Below, one piece after another: positions 13,901-28,350 of a DNA stretch of 64,000 nucleotides. The notes under the pieces are model-generated. The model ran no database searches. It was not told the origin of the DNA and was given only the letters and a program-made list of their open reading frames with translations. The position numbers and the translations under genes were made by a program. Source of the DNA: Strongylocentrotus droebachiensis (taxonomy: Eukaryota > Echinodermata > Echinoidea > Camarodonta > Strongylocentrotidae); contig JAVYIG010009876.1 of the NCBI GenBank assembly GCA_035222895.1, forward strand, positions 1 through 64,000. Direction: 5' to 3'. Every line of letters starts with the position of its first letter. Position 1 is the stretch's first letter.

Positions 13901-16900
13901 CAGACTGGTGTATCATCACCCCAGCATGATCTGAGTGCATGGAGAGTCAGCATACCAATCATAATATTGTGTTTGTTTACCAGTCTGATGTAGATCAAAT
14001 ATCTGATGATGAAGACACCCACCAGACTGGTGTATCATCACCCCCAGCATGACCTGAGTGCATGGAGAGTCAGCATACCAATCATAATATTGTGTTTGTT
14101 TACCAGTCTGATGTAGATCAAATATCTGATGATGAAGACACCCACCAGACTGGTGTATCATCACCCCCAGCATGACCTGAGTGCATGGAGAGTCAGCATA
14201 CCAATCATAATATTGTGTTTGTTTACCAGTCTGATGTAGATCAAATATCTGATGATGAAGACACCCACCAGACTGGTGTATCATCACCCCAGCATGACCT
14301 GAGTGCATGGAGAATTAGTATACCAATCATAATATTGTGTTTGTTTACCAGTCTGATGTAGATCAAATATCTGATGATGAGGACACCCACCAGACTGGTG
14401 TATCATCACCCCAGCATGACCTGAGTGCATGGAAAATCAGTATACCAATCATAATATTGTGTTTGTTTACCAGTCTGATGTAGATCAAATATCTGATGAT
14501 GAAGACACCCACCAGACTGGTGTATCATCACCCCAGCATGACCTGAGTGCATGGAGAATCAGTATACCAATCATAATATTGTGTTTGTTTACCAGTCTGA
14601 TGTAGATCAAATATCTGATGATGAAGACACCCACCAGACTGGTGTATCATCACCCCCAGCATGACCTGAGTGCATGGAGAGTCAGCATACCAATCATAAT
14701 ATTGTGTTTGTTTACCAGTCTGATGTAGATCAAATATCTGATGATGAAGATACCCACCAGACTGGTGTATCATCACCCCAGCATGACCTGAGTGCATGGA
14801 GAATTAGTATACCAATCATAATATTGTGTTTGTTTACCAGTCTGATGTAGATCAAATATCTGATGATGAGGACACCCACCAGACTGGTGTATCATCACCC
14901 CAGCATGACCTGAGTGCATGGAGAATCAGTATACCAATCATAATATTGTGTTTGTTTACCAGTCTGATGTAGATCAAATATCTGATGATGAAGACACCCA
15001 CCAGACTGGAGTATCATCACCCCAGCATGACCTGAGTGCATGGAGAATCAGTATACCAATCATAATATTGTGTTTGTTTACCAGTCTGATGTAGATCAAA
15101 TATCTGATGATGAAGACACCCACCAGACTGGAGTATCATCACCCCAGCATGACCTGAGTGCATGGAGAGTCAGTATACCAATCATAATATTGTGTTTGTT
15201 TACCAGTCTGATGTAGATCAAATATCTGATGATGAAGACACCCACCAGACTGGAGTATCATCACCCCAGCATGACCTGAGTGCATGGAGAGTCAGTATAC
15301 CATACCAATCATAATATTGTGTTTGTTTACCAGTCTGATGTAGATCAAATATCTGATGATGAGGACACACACCAGACTGGTGTATCATCTCCCCAGCATG
15401 ACCTGAGTGCATGGAGAGTCAGTATACCAGGTGTTGACATGAAGATGGAAGGAGGATTTGTTTTCATCATCGACATTCAGAGAGTTGATGTCAGGGAAGG
15501 GGATGGAGAGAAGAACTCCTGGAGGGTTGAAAGGTATGCCACCATCATCTTATCTTCTCTTACAATAACTTTTGTGGATATATTCCATTTGAAATTGTAT
15601 AGGTCATTGCCAAAATTTGCCGCTTTGAATCTATGTATGTGATATTCACATGTGTATATTTTTAGTGCTAAGTCATACTGATATAAGTGCTGAATTTCCT
15701 TCGACCTCCTTAGACTATCGGCAAAACTCTTTGAACATGTTTTTGATTGCTACTTTTCTTAAATAAATCTCCTAAGCCACTTTTTTTCTGCAATTACAAT
15801 CTTACTTTCATCCAGCACTTTTGCTTTAAAAACAGTAAAACTCTGCAACATTTCTGTTAAACTTAATTTTGTTTTCAAGATTTATATTCCTGAAACTCTG
15901 TTTGTTTCTGCTTGACAGGATGTACCATGAGTTCTATGCCTTGGAACAGAAGCTGAGGGAATTCCATGGTATGTAAAGCAGGATTGAATCTGCTTCTTTC
16001 AGAGTATTATTAGTAGTAGTGGTTGTTGTGGTTCTTTAACCTGACTGCTAAGAAAGCATAAATACTTGTTAATAGGCAACCAAAGGACCAACGGCTTTAG
16101 GTCCTCTCCAAGAGACCTGGTAATGAGGATTAATGCCTTACCAATGGGCACTAGCGCATCGCCTTGGTTTCGAACCCGGGTCACCGGATTACGAGAGCAC
16201 TGCTCTACTGACTGAGCTATCGGGCCTCCCTATTGATGTATGGCTGCTTACTATGACTGTGTATGCTTAATTTTGGTAGAGTTGTAAATCAGTGTTGGTT
16301 TTCTAGCCTCAATCTTGTTCAAGTTAAAGGGATTGGGTAACTTTGTCTCAGATTCTGAAACAAAATCCTGGATTTAGCTCATGCTGCAATGATTAGTATA
16401 AACCTTTCGGTCAGTCATCCCCATGACTTTTACAAGCTGATCGCCTGTCTGATTATCAAGATATTTATGATTGGTAATCGAAATCAAATTTTGTGTTTTC
16501 CTATTAAACGGTTTTCATAACACAACAGTCTATTGGGGAAAACGAGTACGGTAAAACCCAAAGATTTTCACTTTTTTGAGGCACTTCTTGAACGTTTTGA
16601 AGCGCAATTTTTTTAGGGCTTCAATATTACACCATATCACACACACTGATAACACGTAGGGCCATGCATCTCAGATTTAACTTTGTTAAACGATGCCTTT
16701 AATGAGGTAACATGATTCTTTTTATTGATTTGATCAGGTGTGTTTGAAGATGCTCAGCTGCCCATTAGACGACCGTTTGGAAGCAAGTCACAGGACTTCA
16801 TGGAGAAGAAGAGACCTGGATTAGAGAAATATCTCCGGGTAAGAAATATTCTGGGGACGCTTATATTTCATGAAAACGGAGGGAAGCTAAAGGTCCATAC

Positions 16901-19900
16901 AACCATGACCTAGTCTTCTACTTCTACTTCTATGGTTTACTCAACAACGCCTGTTCAGCGTCTTACAACCTAGCTAGAAGGGATAGAAATTATTCTTACT
17001 ATAGTGTGTATGAACAATCAATATTAGGGTCATAATTTCTATTCCATATGACATCAATTTCCAGACCTGCCAACCAGTACGATTTAGTCGTATTTCGTAC
17101 GATTCTTAGAAGCAAATACGACAGTACGATTTTTCTCAATAAAATACGATTCCCCCCCCCCAAAAAAAAAAAAAAATTAAATGTTGTGTATGTGTGTGTA
17201 GTTTTCAATGGCAAAATGTCCATTCTGTCTTGTAAAGTATCCTACAAGCATCTCATATCGACAATTTGGGGATGTTCATTGGTTCATCGAACACACCAGT
17301 CGTGACGAAATCATGCATATTCAACCAATGATCCATTAAAAATTTCTTCCTGTTTGTAGGAACTGAAAGAGGCATTGATCCGCATAACATTCCGTGTTTA
17401 TTTTTGAGAACAACTTTTGTCAGTAAAATACAACTACAGGTATTGGGATTACAGAAAGGTTGGCAGGTCTGAATTCCAATAGGATGGATTCACAATTAAC
17501 AGCGCCTCATGGGCAAGCTGCGACAGCCAATTTTTCAACTTGTGGGTCGACATCTTTCAACCAGTGCAGCTCTGCAAACGCAAGCCACCGATCGAAATGA
17601 CCAAAGTGGTCCAAAATGTTTTATAGCTTCAATGAGATTTATTGTTCTGATGTCAGAGCACATTTTTATATTGAATTCAGAGTATCAAAACCGACCCATC
17701 AATTGATTCTGAAATAAAATTTGGCCTGAATTTGGACAAAAATCAATAGGCATTGTCATTTTGAGCCAATAAGAGACCAAAATTACCCTATTTTTGTTGA
17801 TGGGGTTCAATTTGACCACCTTTTCTAGCATCAGGACACAGTTTTACTTAGAAATGGCCCGTCAAATCTCCTTTGCTGATAATAACGATTGGAAAAGTGA
17901 CCATACGGTCAGTTTAGGCCAAAGGTGGCCTTAATGACCAAAACGAAGTGAGAAGGGTCAATATTTTTTAGATCAGCACAAATTTTTTACCCCGGAGAAG
18001 CTATTCAAACTTTCCCAATCAAAAATTCTTTAAAGAAAACCCCTAGTCAAAGTATTATAACGATGCGACAGCTGATATTTTTGTTGACCTTTTCCAATAA
18101 TGCATCATGTGAACTCGGCTAAAGAATGGTGTCGCTAAAGTCTTGGCGTGCAACATGTGAGATTATTATTATTATTATTATTATTTATTCGACCATAAAA
18201 ACACATTCAGCATGTACAGTGTATATAGGTGTATACAGAGTGAAATAGGAAAAATACAAAGTAAGATAAAGAAGGAATAGCATGTGGGTCAGGGTGCACA
18301 AAAGCGAAATTCTTCCCTGTTGCCCGGGGGCATGTGCACCCTCACATGCCATTCCGAGACATAATAGAATATATTGCAAGGTTCACATTATATAAGTATA
18401 CAAAATAATTACAAACACTCATTCAGAAAATCATGATTAAATTAAATTTCGATAAATGCATTAAGAGGATATGAAGCTGCAATGAATAGAGTGCTTTAAG
18501 ATTTGTATGCAGAAAAAACTTAAAACTTAAAATAACCAAAACACAATTAACATAAATCGTCATTATTCAATTGATCCAACGGTGTCTCATTCAAAAAAAT
18601 TCTAATTAAAAAGAAAAAAGAAGAGATGTGTAATTGTTCAAGGTAAATCTGACCAGCAATTTCTTGTATATAACAAAAATATACATATGAATAGAGCGTA
18701 AATATTGTTTTGGGCTATACAATCAAGGAAATTATAAAACGTCATGTACCACAATAATGTACAATTTTTGCAGAAATTAAAGGTGCAATAAGCATTAGGA
18801 TTGATAATCATTCACAAAATATTGAGTAGGGCCTATGGTGTTATCATTTAAAAAGAGTGGCATAATGTGGATATGAAGCTATCAATGTGGACCATTGTTC
18901 CAGGTTCAATTAATGTAATCATTGTATCATTGAAAGAGAAAAAAAAAGAAAGAAAAAAAAAAAAAATTAAAAAATTAAACAAGTAACATTCTGAATCCAG
19001 TGTTTCAATAAGTTCTTGGATATTGATAAACAATGATTATTAAAGAAAAGGAGGAATCCCCCACTCTCAGTGAGGAAGCCCCTCTCAGTTTGAAAATTAG
19101 TTAGAATCGAGAAGGGACCGCTTCATAGAGAGTAGAAAGGATGAAAGTGAGGAGACCACCGATGCATCCCTAACCTCTAACGGTAATTCATCCCATACCC
19201 GAGGAAATCTCCGGGAAGGGGACAGGAACAGGGCCTGTGTTCGTGATTGCTGATGAATGAAGGACAGTGTAAAGAGGCGTCTCTTGCTAATGGCTATGTT
19301 TTCTATTAGTGTTTCACAGTCACAACAAAAGTACAGACATTTGAAGGTAAATGAACATAAAAGATAATCTCTACGAGCTGACAAGGTAGACCAGTTGAGA
19401 ACCCTTAACCTTTCTTCATACGGCATTTCTCCTCTTCTCTGTTTAAGAGCAACGCGCGTTGCTATACGTTGGATTCTTTCTAATTGTTGTGTTTGTTTTA
19501 GGGTATTGGGATGCCATGCAGGGATGCCATATTCAAGTATTGGCAGTACCAAGGCCTTGTAGAGGGCAAATATAGCAGAGGTGGACGAACCACGGGCTAC
19601 AACTCTTATAAACCCAAGAAGACGACTCGCGCGTGCAGTAATTGCATCAACCTGAATGTTCCAAGAGAGGTTTGAACCTATTACAATACCAAGATATTTG
19701 TAAGAAGTGACAGAAGAAAGCAGTGTGTCACCCAGGGTATAGACGGCATTTTGGATGTTCCGCTTCCTAGTTATATGCATCACTTTCGTTTTGGATGGAT
19801 TGAATGACATGCCATTTGTAATTGTCCATTGATGGAGTGAGTCTAAGTCATGTTGCAATTGCATTTCATCATCGTGTGAACGAATTGTACGAAACAGTAA

Positions 19901-22900
19901 CATATCGTCAGCAAAAAGAAAAAGATCGGAGGAAACATCAGAGATAACATTGTTGACAAATAGATTAAAAAGTAGCGGTCCAATTACACTACCCTGGGGC
20001 ACACCAGAAGGGACATTACTCCAAGAAGAGAGAGAACCCAGGAACATTACTCTTTGGAGCCGATTTGATAGAAAGGAACGTACCCACTTCCATATGTTAC
20101 CACGAATATTGTACTGGGTTGCTAACTTGGATAGGAGGATATTGTGAGGCATTCTATCAAAAGCCTTTGACATGTCAAGAAAAATTGCATCAATGTGTGG
20201 AGGGCGTGGTTTGTCTAGTGAGGCTGCCCAATTATGTACCAAGTTTACAAGTTGTGTTACACAATTTTTACCTTTAGTGAATCCATGTTGGTGTTTACTC
20301 ATCAGACCGTATAACCCTACATGTTCCTGTATGCAGTTGACTACAAGTTTCTCTAGAACTTTACATAACACAGAAGTAAGGGCTACTGGGAGGTAGTTAG
20401 AGACCAACGACCTATCACCATTCTTGAATACAGGAGTAATATGGGATTTTCTCCATGAAGAAGGAACTTTACCACAACTCAGAGATGCATTGAACAGAAT
20501 TGACAAGGGATGTGAAATTTCAGAAGCTACTTTAGAGAGAACATTTGGTGAAATACCGTCTGGCCCAGGAGATTTATTTACAGGTAATCTGGAGAGAGCT
20601 GAGCTGACATCTGTATCAGATACTGTTAAACGATTAAGTTCAGAGATAGGCAAGGTGCACTCAGGAGCTTCAGTAGGTAGAGTAGAAGGAGGGGAAAAAA
20701 CTGAAGAGAAATGAGAATTGAAAGCTGCAGCTATATCATCTGGTTGAGTAAACTGTGCTTCATTATACTTAAATTTAGGAGGAGGTAGTGATTGTTTACG
20801 ACTACGTACAAATGACCAAAAACTCTTCCTGTTGTCTTTACGTGCAAATAACGTGTTAACATAAGTCCAGTAAGCTTTCCTTGTGAGGGTTTTCACCTGA
20901 TTCCTAATAGTTTTGTATGTAACCCAGTCAGTAGAAGCTTTAGTTCTTTTAGCGTTTCTGAACAGACAGTGTTTCTTAGAAATAAGTTTCTTGAGTTCAG
21001 CTGTGATCCATGGTGAGCATTTGGATTTACGCTTAGATGATTGTGGAATCGATTCTTTAATTGCTGCATTAAAAAGATCTAAGAATAGTTCAGAACTTTC
21101 TTCAACATTACAAGGGTCTAGAAATGAGTTCCAGGGAATGAGATGAAGAAGAGTCCGCAGGTGGTCAAAGTCTCCCTTGTTGACATGTAGGAAAGACCGG
21201 AGAACAGAAGGCATTGGAGCGGGCTGCGATGAGCGAAGACGAACGCAAACAGCCAAATGGTCCGATTCCACAGGATTGGCCATAGTATGAACATTTGTTA
21301 TGGCATGGTCACGATTGGTCAATACTAAGTCTATGAGTGACCCTGAATAGACATTCGTAGCGGTCAGACGAGTAGGAGAAGCTACCATTTGAGTGAGATC
21401 GAAGTCATTCATGAAAGATGACAAATGGGTCCGGTTGTTTGAAAGAACATTAGGGGACATGTCGACGTTGAGGTCCCCTAGGAGAAGAAGCCCATCGTAG
21501 TCATCGGGTTTCACAGAATCCAGCTCAGCTTGTAGCAACTCCCAATATGATGCGTTGCTGTTTGGAGGCCTATACAGAACGCCAATAAGCCACGAGTCAG
21601 AGCCATTCTTGAACGTGGCCCAGATTAATTCTAAGGTGTCGTTGTGGATGCTCTTCCGGTCGGGTTTCAGATGCCGATGGAGTGCCAGCAGAACACCCCC
21701 TCCTCGTCGATTATCAGCGCGATCACGTCGAAAAACAAGGTATTCATTCGGAAACCCCAGTGACGCATCATAAATATCTTCAGTAAGCCATGTCTCGTTT
21801 ATACAAATGATATCTGGTTTGGTGGTGCATATATATGACTCAAGTTCAGGTATCTTTGAACGCAAACTTCTTGCATTAAGTAAAGTACAACTCAGAAGTT
21901 AGCTTGTCGTGGGGCGGGGTGGATCAGGGGCAGTGACCTCAAATAAACCCCCATGAGGTCCCGGGTTAGATTCGACATCCCCACAAGAAAAGATTTCTAC
22001 TTGAAAAGTGGATGTTGTATTGGAGTAATGGGGTATTCTCCTCCCAACAAAACGCCTATTCAAGCAAGAGTTAATTTCTCGGGGATGGACCTCTGAAGAA
22101 AAGAAGTAATCTTGTTGATTGGGCTTATTCCACCCAGTCTGCACTCCGCATATAAGGGCACAAAGGAGATAACAATGTAGCTCCATTCTTAAGTACTTAA
22201 CTCACAGTTCTGAAGGCACAGTAGACTTTAACAATCCTTTGTTCAGCTGACAAGGTTAAGTGAACATCTCCAGGCAGCCAAGTATCATGGCTGCCAATGT
22301 AGAATCAGATACAGTACTACCTGTATATATATATACAAGACAAAACTACTTATGTCTTCCTGTCTTGAAATCAACTGAAATTTGTCCTGCCGGTTCCTTG
22401 CTATAGAATCAAACTTCAGTCCACAATTGGAAACAGCATATGTAGGAGAACTATACAAAAAATTGCAAAAGCTACAGAGCTCACGAGTGTATGTCATGCA
22501 CTCTTCTTCTTCTTTAAAAAGTCAGCCCAGAGATGAAGTAGAAATGGATGAAAAAGAACAAACTTTTATCATTATATTGTGAATGTCATTTTTTCTGTAC
22601 TTTTTCCTATATATGTAAAGTGTCCATCAGGTATCTCTGTGTTTTGATTTAATACATAATACCAAATATTCAATTGCTACAGGTTCTACTTACCAAGCCC
22701 ATCTTGAGAGGAAGTCAGCTTCTCTACACATTCCTTACCACCAACGAAGAGTTTGTCAACAAGATTTTTGGAGATGTCAATCTAGGTATGGTTCACATAC
22801 AGTTAACAACTAAATCATTCATACCCTTACCAAGTTTTGTAATTTTTAAAGTATGTGAAAAATTGATTTGTCCTAATATATGTTTCTTGAGAATGTGACA

Positions 22901-25900
22901 TGTTAAAGCTTTATAAATCTGAAAAGTATTCAACAAAGGCCTTTATTAAATCAGTTCATCTTTCATTCTTGGGTTACGAAAAACACCCAAAACATCAGAT
23001 TTACAAGGGGTATGAATAATTCAGTTGTTAACTGTATCGTGAGTATTATCTACAGAGCCCTGGAGGTGGCATGTGTTTCAATTATCATCCTCTTTAAATC
23101 TGCTTTAAACAAACAAATATTTACTACTGGCTTTATTGGATGACTAGCAGGACCCGTGGAAAATCCACGGGATTCTAGGGGAGGGCCGGGGGTGGGGGGT
23201 TAAATAGAGGCCTATGTGCTATCGAAAATAAAATTAGATTGTTTTTATAGTCAATTTGTATACTACACGCTGTTTGACCTTGAATGGCGCACCGTAAAAC
23301 AAACTGTCGGGTATGATCTTGCATAATTACGATTTATTTCCGTTATTATTGTTGTGATTTCAATGTAGTTTTCGTGTTAAGACTAAAAAGGCAGAAGCTT
23401 GGATTATGATTATATGTTGGCATTGTTCACCAAATTTGTATAATTATTTTCAAAGTAAAGATTTTACGCGAACAATCTGACGGTTTATGCCAATATGTAC
23501 ATGTAGCAGTCAGCTGCATGCAGTGCACAAATTGACTCGACTGTGTTTGTGACTGTGAGTGTAGAATCCAGTGAACATTTTTTTTTTTTTCGGGTGCTCG
23601 ATCTATATCAAATTTGGGGGAAATTTTCGGGGGTTACTTTTTCAACTTTCGGGTTTTTTTTTTTCTTGGGCTAATTTTTCATTAATTTATTTAAGGATAG
23701 TTTGTTTAGTTTGGTAGCGTAGTTTTACGAAAAAAAGGCGTACTTTCTGCGTCAAGTTTCTACGCCGAAAGTACGCGAATTGTTGAAAACATATTAAATT
23801 GCCTAAAACCCCTGAGCCTTCGGGGGTTCGGTTCAGCCCTTTGAACCCGTGGACACCACGCCTGCAACGCGAATTGTTAAAAAACATATTAAATTGCCTG
23901 AACCCCTGAGCCTTCAGGGTTTCGGTTCAGCCCTTTGAACCCGTGGACACCACGCCTGCACTCAACTCGCTTTGGGCTACCTGACCCCCCCCCCCCCATA
24001 CTTTAAAAATTGATTTGATGCAAGAACTGTATCATACTAAAAGTATTATCATGTTTTTAAACGACCATGACGACCGTCTGATTTTCTTGTGAAAACTTTA
24101 CTTTGAAAAATGATTATCGAAATTCAGTATACAACTATACATGGCCAAAATAATCTCAATCCAAGCCCAGGTTTCATACATCTATTCACGAAACTATATT
24201 GAAATCGGGGCAAATAGCAATTTCAAAGTGTTGTTTAGACTCTCCTCACACCACGGACAGACCTGGCTACTCCGGTCACCGCTACTCCATGCTCACACAC
24301 TCAGCTCCGACAGCACCGCCGACAGCAGCGCTCAGCTGCCGTGGCAATACACTGTGGACTCAAGGCAGTTTGCAACTGAACTGTCACGTGAAGGCGTACT
24401 ATCACAGATCTATTTGCGCAATTCTTGTTGTGATTTCGATGTAGTTTTCATGAAAAGACCAATAAAATAGAAGCTTGGACTATGATTATGTTGGCATAGA
24501 TCACAGAATTTGTATAATTATTTTCAGAGTAAAGATTTTACGTGAAAATAGGTACATGGTTTGCGCCAGTTGTCGCAATCGCCTCGACTCGAATCGACTG
24601 TGGTGTGTGCATGTGTGTGACCTGAGAGCGTGTAATACACGTACACTGTGGGCGCCTGGCCTACAAAGCATATCCTATAGAAAGACGCATAACACGGGTA
24701 CGCTCAACCCGTTGAGCGTACATATTGGCTACATCCCATCACCTGAGTGAGTCATCTGTTAATGTGTGTTTCTCTTACATGCTACAAAGCGTATCCTATA
24801 GCAAGAGGTCTAATTCGGGGTACGCCGCACACCCGTTACAATAGGATTTGCTACACCCGTTGATGCGAGTGGATTCTCGTCCATCGTGTGTCTCTTTGTC
24901 TCTCTTTGATTAGACATGCAGAGGGAGGGTGCACGCCTTGCCGACTCGCTCTCGCGGGTTCATCGCCTCCTTGCAATCCACTACGCCCGCCGTGCTCTCG
25001 TCCGCCCGTCCTCCCCGGCACCCCGAAACCGCGTTTAACGGCATGGACGTCGATCGCGGGGTCGACGTGGCACGCGGGTTACGGGAGACAGGCCTCGTAG
25101 AATTGTGCCGCCCTCCCCACGCCACGGCGGAGGCGGGCGGGGTCGGGGAAAGGCGTTTTTGAGGAACCGTTTTGGCCCGTGTTGGACCCCCCGCGGCGAT
25201 TAGTGGTATTAGTAATATAGATACTTTCTAAGGAGGCGCGATAGCTCAGTTGGTAGAGCAGTGGTCTCGTAATCCGGTGACCCGGGTTCGAAACCAAGAC
25301 GATGCGCTAGTGCCCTTTGGTAAGGCATTAATCCTCATTACCAGGTCCCTCAGAGAGGACCTAAAGCCGTCGGCCGTCTAGTTGCTTACTAACAAGCATT
25401 TATGCTTTCTTTAATAGCAGCCAGGTAAAATAACCACCACCACCATATCACCTGTTGAGTGTGGGTCCTAGAAGCAAGTGTGATCATGCTTATTGTTTCT
25501 TGTACTTGTCAGTCTAGTAAACTAAAATATCTCCTCTGAAGTAAAGGTTGGTAGTGGTCCTCAATTCTTGTATCAGAAGAAGGAAATTTGAAACTGAAAA
25601 ATTAAATGAAACCCATTTCGTCTTTTTTAATTAAAAAAAATAAACAAAAAGAATGAACCTACATGGAATGAACTCGTTTTAAGGGCTGTAGCAAAACAAT
25701 AATCCAAAGTGTAAGTCACAAGGTTATCATTTGAGTTTTTTTTCTTTCTCATCGGTGAAATTAATTTATAATTTTTATTGAATATGTGAGTGATATCATT
25801 TCAAATTTAATCTTTCTTCGCATATTAATGCGCTTCCAAATTGAAGATGCTAACGTGTTATTTTCCTCTTAATGTTTCCTGCAGGGAAGTTTGTACGTTC

Positions 25901-28285
25901 AGTCTCCACCAAGGTCATCAAAGAGGTAGGATTAATTGGGTTCTAATTCAGGAAAGGTTGAGGGTTAAGTGACACAAAGACGTAAATCCATATTTTGCCA
26001 AAATGAGTATTTGATATCAAAATGTTGAGAAAAATGTGGGCTTTCCAGGAAACACAAAGACTTAACTCCATGAAACACCCCATTGAAGTCAATGGCTAGT
26101 GAAACATAAACGTAACTCCTTAAGACCCAAGTGCTCTGTGACACATACACCACTTTTTCTCAAAATGGCCAAAATGGAGTTACGTCTTTGTGTCACAGAC
26201 CCCTCAATGTATTAATCTGTATGTAGTTGGAAGTAAGACGATCATGCAAATAAACGCTGGTCGATGAAGGGCTATTCTGTGATGTTTCTGATAGAATAAT
26301 TTCTTTCTTTTAGAATAAGATTGAATTGAATTGAACTGAATTCATCCATCATAAAAACATCATAAAAACATATAAAATACAAAACATATTGTACAATTTA
26401 AAGAAAAACATTAAAAAAAAGAATATAACAACAACAAGTGTCATATGGGAGACAGCTAGGAAAGCTAGGATTGAATCAGTAGTGAGGGCTTTGATTGTCA
26501 AAGAGGCAATAGCAAAACAGATTTTGACAGGTTATTTTTACCGTATTATCAAGAAGCAAAGCTCTTTTTAAGGGCACTTTATTTCCTCCTAGAAAGAAAT
26601 TCATGCATTGTTCCAAAAATAATTCATTGTTTTAGGTTTGCTCACTGTACACATACATACTCTGCTAATCAGGATGATTTATGTATAATTTGCTCTATCC
26701 AGTCATTCATCTATAAGAAAAAAAAAATGTTATTTTAATTTACTCTTAATTAATCAGTAAATACTGTTATAAAGGATACATTGCATTCAAAATAGTTGCT
26801 AATACATTGTAGTTGTATTTTTTTCTTCTTGTTTTATAGAGAGGACAGCATCTAGAGCGTTTCCTGATGACCTTCCTTGCTTCTGTGGAAGCTGCTAGAC
26901 CTAAAGCAGGGTAAGCACACGTCAAAGTTATCTCAAATCAAGTTTTATGATCCAAATCCTGACAATTGATACATTGTGCAAGTGATGGTACCAGTGTTGC
27001 TAAAAGTCAGATTGGTCAAAACATTGCTCAATTTCATAAATAATAGCTAGGCCTTTATATAAGGAAACTTTCAACCCTAAATCCTTAAAGAGCAATGCAA
27101 CCCTTGTTATAAGTTGTTGTTTATCAAAGCAGAAAAAATAACATCAACAGAATGGCAAAAGTTTTAAATGAATCGGACCAATAGTAAGGAAGTTTAATTA
27201 TGAATCTTTGAAAAAATGAGATCACTGTTCTATGCGAATCTCAAATTGGTAGTTTGGTCAGTGGATTGTGACGTAGACGTGGATAACTCCTATTTGCAGT
27301 GTACAAAAATATTATTAATTTCTGTTTTTCTCGAAAGGTCCTTCTCCCTTGGGGCACTACTCAAAATATTATAGATAGCATATTATTACAGGTCCTCTAA
27401 AAAGAATAGACCTTCCTGAGCCTCAAATTTTTGAAATTTTGAAAATGTAGTCATTTTATATTTCGGAACAGATGGGAAAGTAGTCCGGCACTACATCACA
27501 TTGACATTACCGCTTCAGCCAATTTGAAGTTCCCATACGTATAGCGATTATAAAAAACTCAATACATAAAATTCCTAGATTCATTTTTTACATCAATTTA
27601 TGAATGCTACTTGCATCAGAAATATTTAGTAATGGAATCTGAGATAAGATTGGTTGAAATCTGTATTTTCATATTGGAATCTAGATATAATGCCGTAATT
27701 AAAGCTTATATAAAATATTTGTCATGATGTACATTATGTTCTTTGTTTTTATTTCCTTGTAGTGCTGATGAAGATGAGACAGATCCAGATTTGACAGAGA
27801 AAGAAATGGTAAGGGTTCTGATACCAGCTAAGAGTGACAGGGGTTATCCAAGGAGACGGACAGACAAAGAGACAGACACAAAACATAGAAATACATTAGG
27901 AAATACAGGAATGAAGAAAGTTGAGGACAGGCTCAAAGACTATGGCCCACGATATAGACAAAACAGAGAAATACGAAAGGAAAGATGGGAATTTGATGTC
28001 TTATCATAGGTTGTTGGTTTCATGGGCAAGTGAATGCTACACATGGGTTGCTGGAGGAACCCATGATACCCATAGTGTTGGTTTTACATAATGTAGCAAA
28101 ATAAAGTCAGCAAATACTTCTTGTAATTCTTTCACACAATTACATGTAAGTAGATTCGAATTTGAATGCATATACTGGAAATTGCATGAATATTATCATT
28201 CTCTCTCTCTCTCTCTCTCTATTTTTCTCTCTCCCTTTCTTTCTCTATCTCTCCCTCTCTCTCTCTCTCTTTCTCGCTCTCTCTA

Positions 28286-28350
<65 letters not shown>

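Larger units (their letters stand above)
18163..22300 (-). mobile_element. Non-LTR retrotransposon, near full length, antisense in SNX14 intron
   Basis: Reading leftward on the - strand: a short 5' leader, a 2A-bearing N-terminal frame (22186-21899), an endonuclease-reverse transcriptase frame (21865-19097), about 0.9 kb of 3' UTR and a terminal (TAA)n tail at 18187-18163. A tail of short tandem repeats rather than poly(A), and a 3'-terminal GTTTTTATGGTCGAATAAATA segment, fit a CR1/Jockey-type LINE; the exact clade is not determined. The 5' boundary near 22300 is approximate. It occupies most of the intron 16839-22682. Confidence 0.85.

Noticed and set aside
13916..15412. Repeat-coded - strand frames (MHSGHAGVMIHQSGG-type peptides) in the 122-bp array
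   Set aside because: They are antisense to the SNX14 exon repeat and contain intron sequence. No independent coding evidence.
24888..25162. Short overlapping frames in the GC-rich island
   Set aside because: Open frames are expected from low stop-codon density in G+C-rich DNA, and none resembles a known protein.
25232..25310. A functional tRNA-Thr(CGT) gene
   Set aside because: It has good A and B boxes, but the sequence runs on into a fixed body and ACC tail shared by dispersed copies, so it is a SINE head.
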